Below are positions 19,893 through 29,291 of a DNA stretch of 64,000 bases, one piece after another. Source of the DNA: Heyndrickxia sporothermodurans (GTDB lineage: Bacteria > Bacillota > Bacilli > Bacillales > Bacillaceae_C); the NCBI GenBank assembly GCA_016756695.1, contig CP066701.1:3492001-3556000 (forward strand). Reading direction: 5' to 3'. The notes under the pieces were generated by a model, which saw only the letters and a list, made by a program, of their open reading frames with translations, searched no databases and was not told the DNA's origin. The translations under genes were made by a program, and so were the position numbers. Position 1 is the first letter of the stretch. Each line of letters opens with the position of its first letter.

Positions 19893-21168
19893 TTAAGCTG
19901 CCTCTAAGAGACTTGGAATATCCCTCATCATTCGCTGTGCGTCAAACGCTTTGTGCTTAGTGCTAATTCCATGTAATACTTTTAACAGTTTACCGCATAG
20001 AACCACGATGGATTGTTTCTTGCGTAAAGGATTAACCTGACGGTTCGTGTAATACTCATGTAGCTTTCTAAAAGCTTCATTGTGGCGGATCATCGGCATC
20101 ATGACTCGGAACAGGAGAGCGCGTAGCTTTCTTCTACCCCGTTTAGAGATTCGTTTTTGCCCTTTGTGCATACCAGAGGAATTTTCACGTAACGTTAATC
20201 CCGCGAGTTTGATTAGTTGGCGTGGATCTTCGTAGTGTGAAAAACTTCCGATTTCAGCTAATAGGTCAACGATTGTCGTATCTCCAAGCCCTGGTACCGT
20301 TGACAGCCATTCGTATTCTACTGACATTTTTACAAGCTCAACTAAGCGCTCCGTAATACCCTCAATATCTTTTTCTAGCTGGTGGTAACGGCGGACAAGT
20401 GTGGCTATTTCAATACGGTATCTCACATCCTTCCGTTACTCCGATAGAGCTAGTCATGCGACTTCGATAAGGCGCACTGCTTTTGGTCTTTGGGGGATTT
20501 TAGTCCCTCGACCTTTCGATAAAGGGATAACACTTCATCCGGGTGTTTCTGGTGAAGATCACTTGGAAATGGAGTGCATTCAAGTGCAGTATAGCCATTT
20601 TTCCGAATGACGGAAATACTTGAACGAACTCTGGAAAATAGCGATCTAACCAGCGAATTATCATGTTTTTGACGGCTCCTAGCTCCTCAGTCAATTTACT
20701 ACGGAATGTAGAACCAGCACGAAGTTCAGCTTCCATCCCTTTGAGGATTCGCGGATAACTAAAGCGTCCATCCTTTACAAGACGAGCGATTACCAGTGCA
20801 TCTTTACGGTCATGTTTGGTTGGCAGATTGTCATCCAACTCTTTTGACCGTTTGACATGCATCGGATTCGTCATGACTAAGGAAATGCCTCGTTCTTCAA
20901 GGAAATAGGCTAAATTTAGCCAGTAATGACCAGTAGGTTCAATCCCGACAATGACTTCTGTCTTTTCGCTTTCTTTCATTTCAGTCAAAATACGTTGATA
21001 TAAATACTCAAAGCCGTTATTAGATTGATAAACTGAGAAAGACTTTTGGAGCACCCGGCCACGATCGTCTACAAAGCAAGCGTAATGTGTCCGCTTTGCG
21101 ATATCGATCCCTACAACGAGTGTTTTTTCGGTGACTTGATTAATTTTCTGATTTTGTTTAAAATCCAT
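19893..21168 (-). pseudogene. IS110-family transposase with several frameshifts
   Basis: The N-terminal RuvC-like DEDD part is intact from the ATG at 21168 (AAGGAGGA upstream): VGIDIAKRTHY, VGIEPTGHYW, TKHDRKDALVIARL. The frame is lost after FPSFGKMA near 20600 and ends at 20500. Matching text (LECTPFPSDLHQK, then PKAVRLIEVA) continues in other frames, with stop codons near 20430-20460. The C-terminal transposase_20 part (VPGLGDTTIVDLLAEIG, KISKRGRRKLR-like text) is open from 20426 to 19893. At least two indels are needed to explain this, so the enzyme is inactive. Confidence 0.85.
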
Positions 21169-21395
21169 TATGGAGTCCTCCTTGGTTAACAAATTAGGGG
21201 TCAATTCATCGACGATTTGACACCCCGCATCATACCAAGAGGGCTCTTTTTGTTCAAGTCCCCGAAAATCCTTCTAACAGGAATGCTCCTAGTATTTATT
21301 TAAAATAAATCTATTTAAGTATTATTGCAAAAAACACATGAAAATAATCCTTTGTGGTAAATATAGTTATAAATATTAATTTGGAGGATTAATAA

Positions 21396-22928
21396 ATGTC
21401 AAACGAACAAGTGAATATGCCGCAATTTCCTAAACCCATTTGGAAAGAGGGTGTTGAGTTACCTCGTTTTTCAACTTTAAATGAAGATATTGAAGTAGAT
21501 GTCGCAATTGTTGGTGGAGGCATTACTGGAATTACAACTGCCTATTTGTTAACGAAAAAAGGGTACAAAGTGGCAATTATTGAGGCGGGTGAGCTGCTAA
21601 ATGGTACAACTGCGCATACAACTGCGAAAATCACTGCACAGCATGGTTTAATCTATGATGAACTAATTCAAAATAATGGAAAAGACCAAGCGAAATTATA
21701 TTATGAAGCTAATATAGATGCATTCAAATTTATTAAAACGACGATTGACGAACTACAAATTGATTGCGATTTTAGTGAAGAGGATGCTTATATATATACG
21801 AATAGTGAGGATTATATTAGAAAATTAGAAGCAGAAGAAAATGCCTATAAGGAACTTGGTATTAATGGTGAATTAATCAATGAAATTCCAGTTGATTTTC
21901 CTATAAAAGCAGCTCTTATTATGAGGAATCAAGCACAATTTCACCCATTAAAATATTTAAAGCCACTACTTGATTATATACAAAAAGAGGGTGGATTGAT
22001 TTTTGAAAAGACGACAGCTACAGATGTCGATTATTCAGATCAGCCAATTGTTATTACGAAAGAAGGTTTAAAAGTAAAAAGTAAATTTGTTTGCGCATGT
22101 TCACATTTTCCGTTTTATGATGGGCTAGGTTTTTATCCGACCCGAATGTATGCGGAGAGATCTTATTTAATTGCAGTTAAAACGGATAAGGATGTTCCAC
22201 GGGGAATGTACATTAATGCGGAACAGCCGACAAGATCCTTCCGAACAATGACGTTGAACGGAGAAAAGGTCCTATTAGTCGGCGGTGAAAATCATAAAAC
22301 AGGCCAAGGAATACCGACAATTCTTCATTATGAGGCGTTAGAAGAGTATGCGGAAAATGCATTTGGAATTAATGAATTTTTATTCAGATGGTCTGCTCAA
22401 GATTTAACTACATTGGACAAGATTCCGTACATTGGGCGGATTACGAATAATCATGATCAAGTTTTTGTAGCGACAGGATTTAGAAAATGGGGTATGACAA
22501 GCAGTACAGTTTCAGCCATTTTACTTACTGATCTTATTTCGGGAACTAAAAATAAATATGAAGATCTATTCTCCCCATCAAGATTTAATGCAAACCCAAG
22601 TGTAAAAGAATATATCACGACAAATCTTGATGTGGCCAAACATTTAATTGAAGGTAAATTGGAGTATCCTTTGCGAGACATTAATGATTTAGCTAATGAT
22701 GAAGGTTCAGTTGTCAATGTTAACGGTAAACGTGCGGGCGCGTATAAAGATGCTGACGGTAAAGTTTATGTAGTCGATACGACATGTACACATTTAGGCT
22801 GTGAAATTGAGTGGAATTCCGGTGATCGCACATGGGACTGTCCTTGTCACGGTTCACGATTTTCAATTGTCGGGGATGTGATTGAAGGACCTGCAGAAAC
22901 ACCATTGGGGAAAGTCGATTTAGATTAA
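21396..22928 (+). CDS. yhfW: FAD-dependent oxidoreductase with C-terminal Rieske domain (YhfW-like)
   Basis: The 510-residue protein begins with a DAO-type FAD domain (VAIVGGGITGITTAYLL near residue 38, EAGELLNGTTAHTTAKIT) and ends with a Rieske 2Fe-2S domain: CTHLGC near residue 463 and CPCHGS near 482 supply the two Cys and two His ligands. This matches B. subtilis YhfW. The substrate is unknown; the domain pair suggests electron transfer from an amine- or amino-acid-type oxidation. GGAGGA precedes the ATG, and a hairpin terminator follows. Confidence 0.9.
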   Translation: MSNEQVNMPQFPKPIWKEGVELPRFSTLNEDIEVDVAIVGGGITGITTAYLLTKKGYKVAIIEAGELLNGTTAHTTAKITAQHGLIYDELIQNNGKDQAKLYYEANIDAFKFIKTTIDELQIDCDFSEEDAYIYTNSEDYIRKLEAEENAYKELGINGELINEIPVDFPIKAALIMRNQAQFHPLKYLKPLLDYIQKEGGLIFEKTTATDVDYSDQPIVITKEGLKVKSKFVCACSHFPFYDGLGFYPTRMYAERSYLIAVKTDKDVPRGMYINAEQPTRSFRTMTLNGEKVLLVGGENHKTGQGIPTILHYEALEEYAENAFGINEFLFRWSAQDLTTLDKIPYIGRITNNHDQVFVATGFRKWGMTSSTVSAILLTDLISGTKNKYEDLFSPSRFNANPSVKEYITTNLDVAKHLIEGKLEYPLRDINDLANDEGSVVNVNGKRAGAYKDADGKVYVVDTTCTHLGCEIEWNSGDRTWDCPCHGSRFSIVGDVIEGPAETPLGKVDLD

Positions 22929-22933
22929 GCAAT

Positions 22934-22963
22934 GACCACCTAATGTTGGTGGTTCTTGTTTTT
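22934..22963 (+). terminator. Terminator of yhfW
   Basis: Stem ACCACC/GGTGGT with a 7-base loop, then a T-rich tail (TTCTTGTTTTT). Confidence 0.65.
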
Positions 22964-23044
22964 GAAAAATTTAAAATGAAACTTAAAGGAGTTTTGCAAC
23001 GTAAAAATTAGTTGAAAGTTATTTTAATGAAAGAAGGTTTCTTT

Positions 23045-23251
23045 ATGAGTGATAAAGGATGTATAAAATGTGGAAGTACGGATGCTGGAAAAAAGGAAGT
23101 GGCCATGACAGGAACTGGACTTTCGAAAATGTTTGATATCCAAAATAACCAATTTATCGTTGTTTACTGTAAAAACTGTGGCTACTCGGAATTTTACAAT
23201 AAACAATCCTCGACCGCCTCGAATGTATTAGACTTTTTCTTTGGAGGCTAA
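23045..23251 (+). CDS. Small zinc-ribbon protein (68 residues)
   Basis: It has two CxxC knuckles (CIKCGS near residue 6 and CKNCGYSEFYN near 46), the pattern of the small nucleic-acid-binding zinc-ribbon proteins (PF09855 type, YpzJ-like). The C-terminal LDFFFGG tail is also usual for that group. The frame opens at 23012, but the AGAAGG site favours the ATG at 23045. Function is unknown. Confidence 0.75.
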   Translation: MSDKGCIKCGSTDAGKKEVAMTGTGLSKMFDIQNNQFIVVYCKNCGYSEFYNKQSSTASNVLDFFFGG

Positions 23252-23260
23252 TAAAAAAAG

Positions 23261-23298
23261 GAGTTTCCTTTAACTGTTCTACAGTTAAGGAAGCTCCA
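23261..23298 (-). terminator. Terminator of the gene at 23304
   Basis: The arms GGAGTTTCCTTTAACTG and CAGTTAAGGAAGCTCC pair with small irregularities. On the minus strand the stem is followed by a run of seven T, so it serves the minus-strand gene; it may also slow + strand transcription. Confidence 0.7.
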
Positions 23299-23303
23299 CT
23301 TAC

Positions 23304-23516
23304 CTATTGATTATTTTCATACCAATCTGAGAATAACCCACTGCCATTACACCCCGGGCAATCAAAAACATTTGTTACATAAAATTCATTAAGTGCTAGA
23401 GAATTGATGCCCTTCCCATAACAATCCGGGCATATTCCTTTAGACTCCATTTTTGCAATTTTTTCTTCATATTTATTTGCTTTCCACTCTTGAAATGTAT
23501 TGAATAGTCCCAACAT
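23304..23516 (-). CDS. Small DnaJ-type zinc-finger protein (70 residues)
   Basis: An N-terminal amphipathic stretch (LFNTFQEWKANKYEEKIAKM) precedes two CxxCxGxG-like knuckles (CPDCYGKG and CPGCNGSG), like half of the DnaJ cysteine-rich domain. Similar short proteins are common in Bacillaceae and have no known function. The ATG at 23516 lies close to a GGGGTGG site; the in-frame GTG at 23522 is an alternative. It is followed by a strong terminator. Confidence 0.65.
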   Translation of the reverse strand: MLGLFNTFQEWKANKYEEKIAKMESKGICPDCYGKGINSLALNEFYVTNVFDCPGCNGSGLFSDWYENNQ

Positions 23517-23577
23517 ATCCACCCCATCCTTTTATTTTTAGGATGGATAGGATTTGGGAAATTTATACGCCTATTTA

Positions 23578-24564
23578 TTAAAGCCTAAGTTCAATTAATG
23601 GTTTAGTGTATTTTTTAATTAAATAACTTCCGAGAGTTAAACAGACGACAAATGAAAAAATGAAAAGCAAGAAATAATTTTGCGAAATTGATTCAAGTGT
23701 TTCGTCTGAGACAGCTGTTTCAATAATCTTAATAATAAAACCATGTAATAAATAAATATAAAGTGTTCGTTGTCCTATAATCGTTAATTTTGATCCGGTC
23801 GCAGGTACGAGTGCAAAAAATCCAAAAATAACGATTAATGTTAACAAGTATTGAAGCATACGGAAAAGCCCATCAAACCATTCAGCATTGCCCATATCTG
23901 CGTAAGAGGAGGAACCAAGCAACCATGGAACCGCATCCTTAGGAAAGGATAAACCAAATAGCAGAAAAGTTGACAATATGATTAAAACACCTATTACTGC
24001 TGAAAATTTCATGTTCTTTATCCAATTAATATGCTTTTGTTCAATTAAGAATCCTAATAGAAAATATGGGAAAAAGACAAAAGTTCTTGACAGACTTAAA
24101 TAGTTCCCAACTTGATCCACATATCCTATTGCGATTCCTATTGCTACAGCAACTATAAGACCAATCCATTTTAACTTTGCAAAGGCATAAATAAGTACAT
24201 TCCAACAAAATAAACTCAATAAAAACCATAAAGTCCAGTGTGGCTGTAAGAAATCAAATGTTAGGGATTTTTCATCGCCATTGATAAAATAAAAAAATGA
24301 ATAGATGGCCTGAAAAATTAAATAGGGTAATAATATTTTTTTTACAGATTTAAGTAGATACCCTTTTTTGCGATATCCTTTCGCAAAATAGCCAGATATT
24401 AAAATGAAGGCAGGCATATGAAAGAGAAAAATGACCGTATACAAAGTGAAAAGAATATCATCATTTCCTTTTAAAGGACTAATAACGTGTCCGAATACGA
24501 CTAAGAAAATAAGGATTAACTTTGCATTGTCAAAATAAAGACTTCTCTTCGAAGAAGAAGCCAT
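23578..24564 (-). CDS. Acyltransferase family 3 membrane protein
   Basis: The 328-residue protein has about ten hydrophobic helices and belongs to the OafA/NodX-type acyltransferase_3 family, which O-acylates cell-surface sugars or glycopolymers. The family's N-terminal motif YFDNAKLILIFLVVFGH includes the conserved His after helix 1. The central LWFLLSLFCWNV and late YIYLLHGFIIK segments also fit. A GGAGGTG site precedes the ATG. No polysaccharide genes lie nearby, so the acceptor is unknown. Confidence 0.85.
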   Translation of the reverse strand: MASSSKRSLYFDNAKLILIFLVVFGHVISPLKGNDDILFTLYTVIFLFHMPAFILISGYFAKGYRKKGYLLKSVKKILLPYLIFQAIYSFFYFINGDEKSLTFDFLQPHWTLWFLLSLFCWNVLIYAFAKLKWIGLIVAVAIGIAIGYVDQVGNYLSLSRTFVFFPYFLLGFLIEQKHINWIKNMKFSAVIGVLIILSTFLLFGLSFPKDAVPWLLGSSSYADMGNAEWFDGLFRMLQYLLTLIVIFGFFALVPATGSKLTIIGQRTLYIYLLHGFIIKIIETAVSDETLESISQNYFLLFIFSFVVCLTLGSYLIKKYTKPLIELRL

Positions 24565-24885
24565 GCTAACACCTCCGAGAAATATTATTTTAAAAAATAT
24601 TCTAGTGTTTTATTCTTAACTTACCATTAAAATATATAAAGTTTAGCTTGAGAATTTTCACATTGAAAAATCAACCTTTCTTTAAGCAAATTTTATCATT
24701 TATATACCACAATTCAGTTACGGTAATCTAAAATCTATATTAAAAAATATTATTGTATGATTATTTTTTTTACAAAACGATTACATGTCTCAATGTAAGT
24801 GAATTTAATAGTATTTCTTTCAGGTGATGAAATATAGTAAAATATAGTATGAATATAATGGTTAATACCAGATGAAAGAAGGTTT
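24565..24885. other. AT-rich intergenic region, no gene seen
   Basis: About 320 bases separate the divergently transcribed acyltransferase and topoisomerase genes. It is very AT-rich, with a small TACAT/ATGTA dyad near 24783-24798 and TATAAT-like text near 24855. I see no reading frame with a ribosome site. It presumably holds the promoters of both genes. Confidence 0.6.
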
Positions 24886-27081
24886 ATGGAACTAATGACT
24901 ATTCCATTAATCATTGCAGAAAAGCCAGATCAAGGAATGAAACTTGCCGCACCTTTTCCTCATAAGAAAATGAAAGGCTACATCGAAATCTCTCCAAATC
25001 AAACATTTCCAGATGGTGCTTATTTAACCTGGGCAGTTGGGCACTTATGTGAACTCATTCCTCCGGAAGAATATAACGCGAAATGGAAAAAGTGGTCCCT
25101 CGATACATTGCCTATTCTTCCTGAATCCTTTCAATATAAAGTAAAAAAGGACAAGTGGAATCAGTTTACGATCATAAAAGATTTATTAAAGCGCTCTGAC
25201 ATTGATGAAGTGATCATGGCGGGAGATGCGGAACGTGAAGGGGAAGCAATCATACGGATTATTTTAAAGCAATGTCATAATCGTAAGCCGACGAAACGAT
25301 TATGGATATCCTCCCTCACTGAAAAGGCTGTAGTAAATGGTTTTCAGCATTTACTAAGTGAAGAAGAAACGAGATCTATTTACTATGAAGCAATGAGTCG
25401 TGCATGCGCAGATTGGCTAATTGGGATGAATGCATCGAGGGTCTATACATTATTGCTACAACGAAAAGGGATACGAGATGTGTTTTCAACTGGACGTGTG
25501 CAAACACCAACGTTAGCTTTAATCGTTAAAAGAGAAAAGGAGATTGAAAATTTCAAAAGTGAAACATTTTGGGAAGTCAAGGCTATTTTTCAAATGACAA
25601 ATAAAAAGTATGAAGGCACATGGCATATCGATTCCGAAACGAGATTAAAAGAAGAAAAGAAAGCAATTGCCATCGCAAATTTTTGTAAAGGGAAGTCTGC
25701 TAAAATTGATGAAATAGAAAAGGAAAGAAAAGAATTTCAACCACCATTATTATTCAATTTGTCATCCCTACAAGCAACGGCGAATAAATTATTTAAGTTT
25801 TCACCAAAGAAAACATTAGATATTGCTCAAAAATTATATGTAAAAGGAATTATTTCATATCCGAGATCAGATTCGAGCTATGTTACAAAAGAAGAAGCAG
25901 CATTATTCCCTGAAATATTAAATCAAATTAGTCGTATTGAATCATATAAAGGATTTTTCCCGCTTCCTAATCAATCAGTTATGAATAATAAAAGATTCGT
26001 AAATGAAAAGAAAGTGACGGATCACTATGCAATTATTCCTACAGAGCAAGTGGTAAATCCGTTAACATTAGAAAAGGATGAAGAAAAAATCTATGATTTA
26101 ATCGTTAGGAGATTAATTGCTGCTCATTTTGAAAAGAGTATTTTTGACTATACAACTGTTCATACAATTGTAGATGAGCGGGCAACATTCATATCTAAAG
26201 GAAAACAAATGGTACAAGAAGGATGGAGAAAGGTCATCTATCAAATGGAGGAAACAAAAGAGGATAATGAGCAAGTTCTTCCTAATTTAACGAAAGATGA
26301 AACCGGTATTGTTTCGAAAGTAATGGTTAAAGACGGCAAGACACAACCTCCTAAGCGATATACAGAAGGGCAATTAATCACATTAATGAAAACGGCTGGT
26401 AAGTTTATAGAAGATACGCAAATGCAAAGTATTTTAAGAAAAACTGAAGGATTGGGAACAGAGGCAACCCGTGCAGGTATTATTTCCGTTCTTAAAGATC
26501 GGAAGTATATCGAAGTGACTAAGAATGTAGTGTATCCCACTAAAAAAGGAATTTTGCTAATTGATAGCATTGGAAATAGTATTCTTTCTTCGCCGGAAAT
26601 GACAGCTAAATGGGAGCAAAGACTTCATGAAATAGGGGAGGGAAAGGCTTCGCCAAATATATTTTTGGAACAGGCAAAGAAGTTGTCAGTTAAGTTGATT
26701 GAAGATGCGAAAATGGCGGAAACGAAATGGGCATTTTCTTCAAGTCTACTTGATGAAATTTCTTCTAATACGATTGCAGGCAAAAAGGGGAAGAGAGTAA
26801 AAACTAGGCTTGGAAAATGTAAAAAATGCGATGGAATGATAATAGAAAAAGGAAATTTCTATGGTTGCACAAATTACCAAAAGACTAAATGCAATTTTAC
26901 CATTTCAAAGAAAATTCTCGGCAAAACGATTTCACAGAAAAATGTTTCAAAACTACTAAAAGAAGGAAAAACCGATTTGATTAAAGGATTTAAGAAAGAT
27001 GAGAAAACATTTGATGGCTATTTAGAATGGAATCAAGATAAACAAATAATTCAATTTGATTCGGCATATGCAAAAAAATAG
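24886..27081 (+). CDS. topB: DNA topoisomerase III, second paralogue (intact)
   Basis: This is a complete type IA topoisomerase of 731 residues. The Toprim motifs are LIIAEKPDQ near residue 9 and GDAEREGE near 113; the active-site Tyr is in ISYPRSDSSY near residue 325; TEGLGTEATRAG is also present. The C-terminus has a single Cys4 finger (CKKC...CTNYQKTKC), unlike the two fingers of the broken topB at 4316. The two sequences are clearly different paralogues. The start is either 24886 or the ATG nine bases on; AGAAGG is close to both. With the first gene split, this may be the only topoisomerase III in this neighbourhood. Confidence 0.92.
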   Translation: MELMTIPLIIAEKPDQGMKLAAPFPHKKMKGYIEISPNQTFPDGAYLTWAVGHLCELIPPEEYNAKWKKWSLDTLPILPESFQYKVKKDKWNQFTIIKDLLKRSDIDEVIMAGDAEREGEAIIRIILKQCHNRKPTKRLWISSLTEKAVVNGFQHLLSEEETRSIYYEAMSRACADWLIGMNASRVYTLLLQRKGIRDVFSTGRVQTPTLALIVKREKEIENFKSETFWEVKAIFQMTNKKYEGTWHIDSETRLKEEKKAIAIANFCKGKSAKIDEIEKERKEFQPPLLFNLSSLQATANKLFKFSPKKTLDIAQKLYVKGIISYPRSDSSYVTKEEAALFPEILNQISRIESYKGFFPLPNQSVMNNKRFVNEKKVTDHYAIIPTEQVVNPLTLEKDEEKIYDLIVRRLIAAHFEKSIFDYTTVHTIVDERATFISKGKQMVQEGWRKVIYQMEETKEDNEQVLPNLTKDETGIVSKVMVKDGKTQPPKRYTEGQLITLMKTAGKFIEDTQMQSILRKTEGLGTEATRAGIISVLKDRKYIEVTKNVVYPTKKGILLIDSIGNSILSSPEMTAKWEQRLHEIGEGKASPNIFLEQAKKLSVKLIEDAKMAETKWAFSSSLLDEISSNTIAGKKGKRVKTRLGKCKKCDGMIIEKGNFYGCTNYQKTKCNFTISKKILGKTISQKNVSKLLKEGKTDLIKGFKKDEKTFDGYLEWNQDKQIIQFDSAYAKK

Positions 27082-27116
27082 TGGAGCGGTGTTTCCCGCT
27101 CCACTATTTTTTTTAC
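27076..27116 (+). terminator. Terminator of the second topB
   Basis: Stem AATAGTGGAGCGG/CCGCTCCACTATT followed by at least eight T. Confidence 0.9.
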
Positions 27117-27125
27117 TTTAATCGA

Positions 27126-27260
27126 TTATTCAACTTTTTTTGATAGACAGTGCTCGCATTCTAAAATATACGATTCTGCTTGGTCTTCAACAGATTCACC
27201 GCATTCCGGACAAATCTTTTTTGAAAGATTAAGAAAAAACTCCACTGGATTTTGTAACAT
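27126..27260 (-). CDS. YhfH-type small zinc protein (44 residues)
   Basis: The short protein MLQNPVEFFLNLSKKICPEC... has CPECGE and CEHC knuckles. Its start (N-P-V-E-F-F-x-N-L) matches the YhfH family of Bacillaceae, function unknown. GGAGGGG lies seven bases upstream of the ATG. Confidence 0.75.
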   Translation of the reverse strand: MLQNPVEFFLNLSKKICPECGESVEDQAESYILECEHCLSKKVE

Positions 27261-27443
27261 GTAAACCCCTCCAATAATTTAATTTAAAATAGTGAAAACA
27301 TGAAATATTTTTTATATTTTAACACTAATATAATACAGTTGTAAATAAGTTATTCTGTTATGATACAGATTATGTTGAAAATTATATGATTGTGCATAGA
27401 CAAAATGCCCTTTTCCAATAAATTTAGTTTTATTAAAAAATGA

Positions 27444-27510
27444 TTGACCATTACTTTTCAGTTGTGATATTGTAGTAACAATTCAAACACTTTAGTTTGG
27501 TAGAGTGATA
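27444..27510 (+). promoter_or_regulatory. Probable his operon promoter with an overlapping dyad
   Basis: TTGACC at 27444-27449 and TATTGT at 27468-27473, with a TG in the extended -10 region, form a plausible SigA promoter 18 bases apart. Just downstream, CACTTTA (27488) and TAGAGTG (27501) form an imperfect dyad near the start point that could be an operator. I see no T-box leader. Confidence 0.4.
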
Positions 27511-27541
27511 ATATGATAAAGAATTTAGGAAGTGAGTTAAA

Positions 27542-28696
27542 ATGTTGTTACCAATTGGGAGTCAGGATGATTTTGGAGAAACGGTTACAAATAGAAATTT
27601 TGTCTTCGAAACGTTCCGCAAGGTTAGCACATTACGAGGGTATCAGGAAATCTCTACGCCCGTTGTAGAGTACGCAAATATATTTACGAATAAACATGTA
27701 GGAATGTCCTTGCAAAGTTTAATGAAATGGTTTAATAGCGAAGGTGAAATAGAAGTATTACGACCGGATTGGACGACGGCCATTGCACGCGCTTTAACAA
27801 AGCATAATAAGGCCCCAGAAAAATGGGCTTATCAGGGTTCAATATTTAGAAATAATAAAGTCGGTGTGGAAAGTCGTCAAGTTGGAATTGAAATTATCAA
27901 TTTTCCTAATTTTCACGGGGAATGTGAATGTTTATTAATGGCAAGAAACTTTCTTGATGAATTAACAATTAATCACTATGTAATTGAGTTAGGACATACT
28001 GGTATTTTTGAGTATTTTATAAACCAACTTGATTTAAGTGACGAAGAAATAAAAGCACTACAGATCGCTATGCATGATAAAAGAAAAGACAAAGTTTATC
28101 AATTGGTAGCACGAAACGGTAAAGAACATATTGCTTCGGAATTAGTGGTCTTAATCGATGCTTTTGGACCGTTTGAAGAGGTACTGAATGATTATGAGAT
28201 ACGATGGGGAAATTACCCTGTTCTTCTGAAAATCGTTAATCATATAAAAAAGTTAGCAGAATTATTAAATGAATCCGGAAAGGTACCAGTCATCGTTGAT
28301 TTAGGAATGGTTAAAAAATTGCCGTATTATTCAGGAATTATATTTAGGGGATTGTTAGAGGAAAATGGATCAACATGTTTCTCGGGTGGTCGTTATGATA
28401 AATTGTATGATCAATTTGGAGAAAACAAAAATGCTGTGGGGTTGGGTTTTGATGTCGATATTTTAGCCAAACAATTAAGGATTGTTAATAAACCAAAACG
28501 AATATGTGTTATTGCATCAGATGAAACATTGTCGTATGCAGAAAAAATTAGAAAAGACTATGCCGATTTTATTGTAGAAGTGTTTTACGATGATGAAATG
28601 ATTGATAAAGATAACTTCCAAAAAGTAATTTATATACTTCAAAAAGACGGAGAATATGAGGTGATAGAAAATGAAGATATGTATCGCTTTAACTAA
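27542..28696 (+). CDS. hisZ: ATP phosphoribosyltransferase regulatory subunit HisZ
   Basis: HisZ is a HisRS-like protein without tRNA charging activity that forms the regulated complex with short HisG. Class II synthetase features remain (GYQEISTPVVEYA, LRPDWTTAIAR, CFSGGRYDKLYDQFG, AVGLGFDVD). Length is 384 residues. It opens the operon and overlaps hisG by 26 bases. The region from 27261 to 27541 holds no gene. Confidence 0.93.
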   Translation: MLLPIGSQDDFGETVTNRNFVFETFRKVSTLRGYQEISTPVVEYANIFTNKHVGMSLQSLMKWFNSEGEIEVLRPDWTTAIARALTKHNKAPEKWAYQGSIFRNNKVGVESRQVGIEIINFPNFHGECECLLMARNFLDELTINHYVIELGHTGIFEYFINQLDLSDEEIKALQIAMHDKRKDKVYQLVARNGKEHIASELVVLIDAFGPFEEVLNDYEIRWGNYPVLLKIVNHIKKLAELLNESGKVPVIVDLGMVKKLPYYSGIIFRGLLEENGSTCFSGGRYDKLYDQFGENKNAVGLGFDVDILAKQLRIVNKPKRICVIASDETLSYAEKIRKDYADFIVEVFYDDEMIDKDNFQKVIYILQKDGEYEVIENEDMYRFN

Positions 28697-29291
28697 AGGA
28701 AGGCTAGAAAATCAATTTTTGGATTATTTTCAATCACTTTCATATAACTTAGAGCCATTAATACATAAAGGGCGAAAGCTTTCAATTGAGACAGAACAGT
28801 TTCATTTCATTTTTGCAAAAGGAGTGGATGTAGCTACCTATGTAGAGCATGGGATAGCTGATTTAGGAGTCGTTGGAGAGGATATTTTACTTGAGTATCA
28901 GCCGGATGTGTATAACTTATTGGCACTTCCTTTTGGAAAATGTCAATTTGCCCTCGCAGAGCGAAAAGAACATCCACCAACAGTGAGTAAAAGAACAATC
29001 GCCACGAAATATCCATTTGTTGCAACAGAATATTTTCGAAAAAAAGGTGAATCAGTGGATATTGTCAAGCTTGAAGGTTCTGTTGAACTAGCACCAATTC
29101 TTGGATTGGCTGATGCGATAATCGATATCGTCGAAACCGGGACTACATTAAAGGCTAATGGATTGATTGTTAAAGAGACAATCCATTCAATATCTGCACG
29201 ATGTATTGCTAATCGCTCCTCATTGAAAATAAAAAGAGAAAAACTAGCCCCTATTATCGAATTGTTGGAGTCAAAGGAGTTTATTAAATGA
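28671..29291 (+). CDS. hisG: ATP phosphoribosyltransferase HisG (short form)
   Basis: HisG catalyses the first step of histidine synthesis, joining ATP and PRPP. The 206-residue protein is the short form that needs HisZ, which is the preceding gene. Visible motifs are IALTKGRLENQF at the start, GVDVATYVEHGIADLGVVGED and the PRPP-binding LADAIIDIVETGTTLKANGL segment. A GAGGTGA site lies inside hisZ, and the stop overlaps hisD by four bases. Confidence 0.95.
   Translation: MKICIALTKGRLENQFLDYFQSLSYNLEPLIHKGRKLSIETEQFHFIFAKGVDVATYVEHGIADLGVVGEDILLEYQPDVYNLLALPFGKCQFALAERKEHPPTVSKRTIATKYPFVATEYFRKKGESVDIVKLEGSVELAPILGLADAIIDIVETGTTLKANGLIVKETIHSISARCIANRSSLKIKREKLAPIIELLESKEFIK

Larger units (their letters stand above)
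19557..21225 (-). mobile_element. IS110-family element, IS1111-like subgroup, degenerate (about 1.67 kb)
   Basis: The region holds a broken DEDD-type IS110 transposase on the minus strand. A 10-bp inverted repeat GGGTGTCAAA (19557-19566) / TTTGACACCC (21216-21225) flanks it. Subterminal inverted repeats and a long non-coding stretch downstream of the transposase are features of the IS1111 subgroup; IS110 proper has neither. Exact ends are uncertain because this family makes no target duplication that I can see here. Confidence 0.75.

Noticed and set aside
20401-20610. Plus-strand frame within the IS110-type element
   Set aside because: It lies opposite the frameshifted transposase coding region and has no ribosome site.
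27261-27541. T-box riboswitch in front of the his operon
   Set aside because: I looked for the conserved T-box sequence and a downstream terminator and saw neither.
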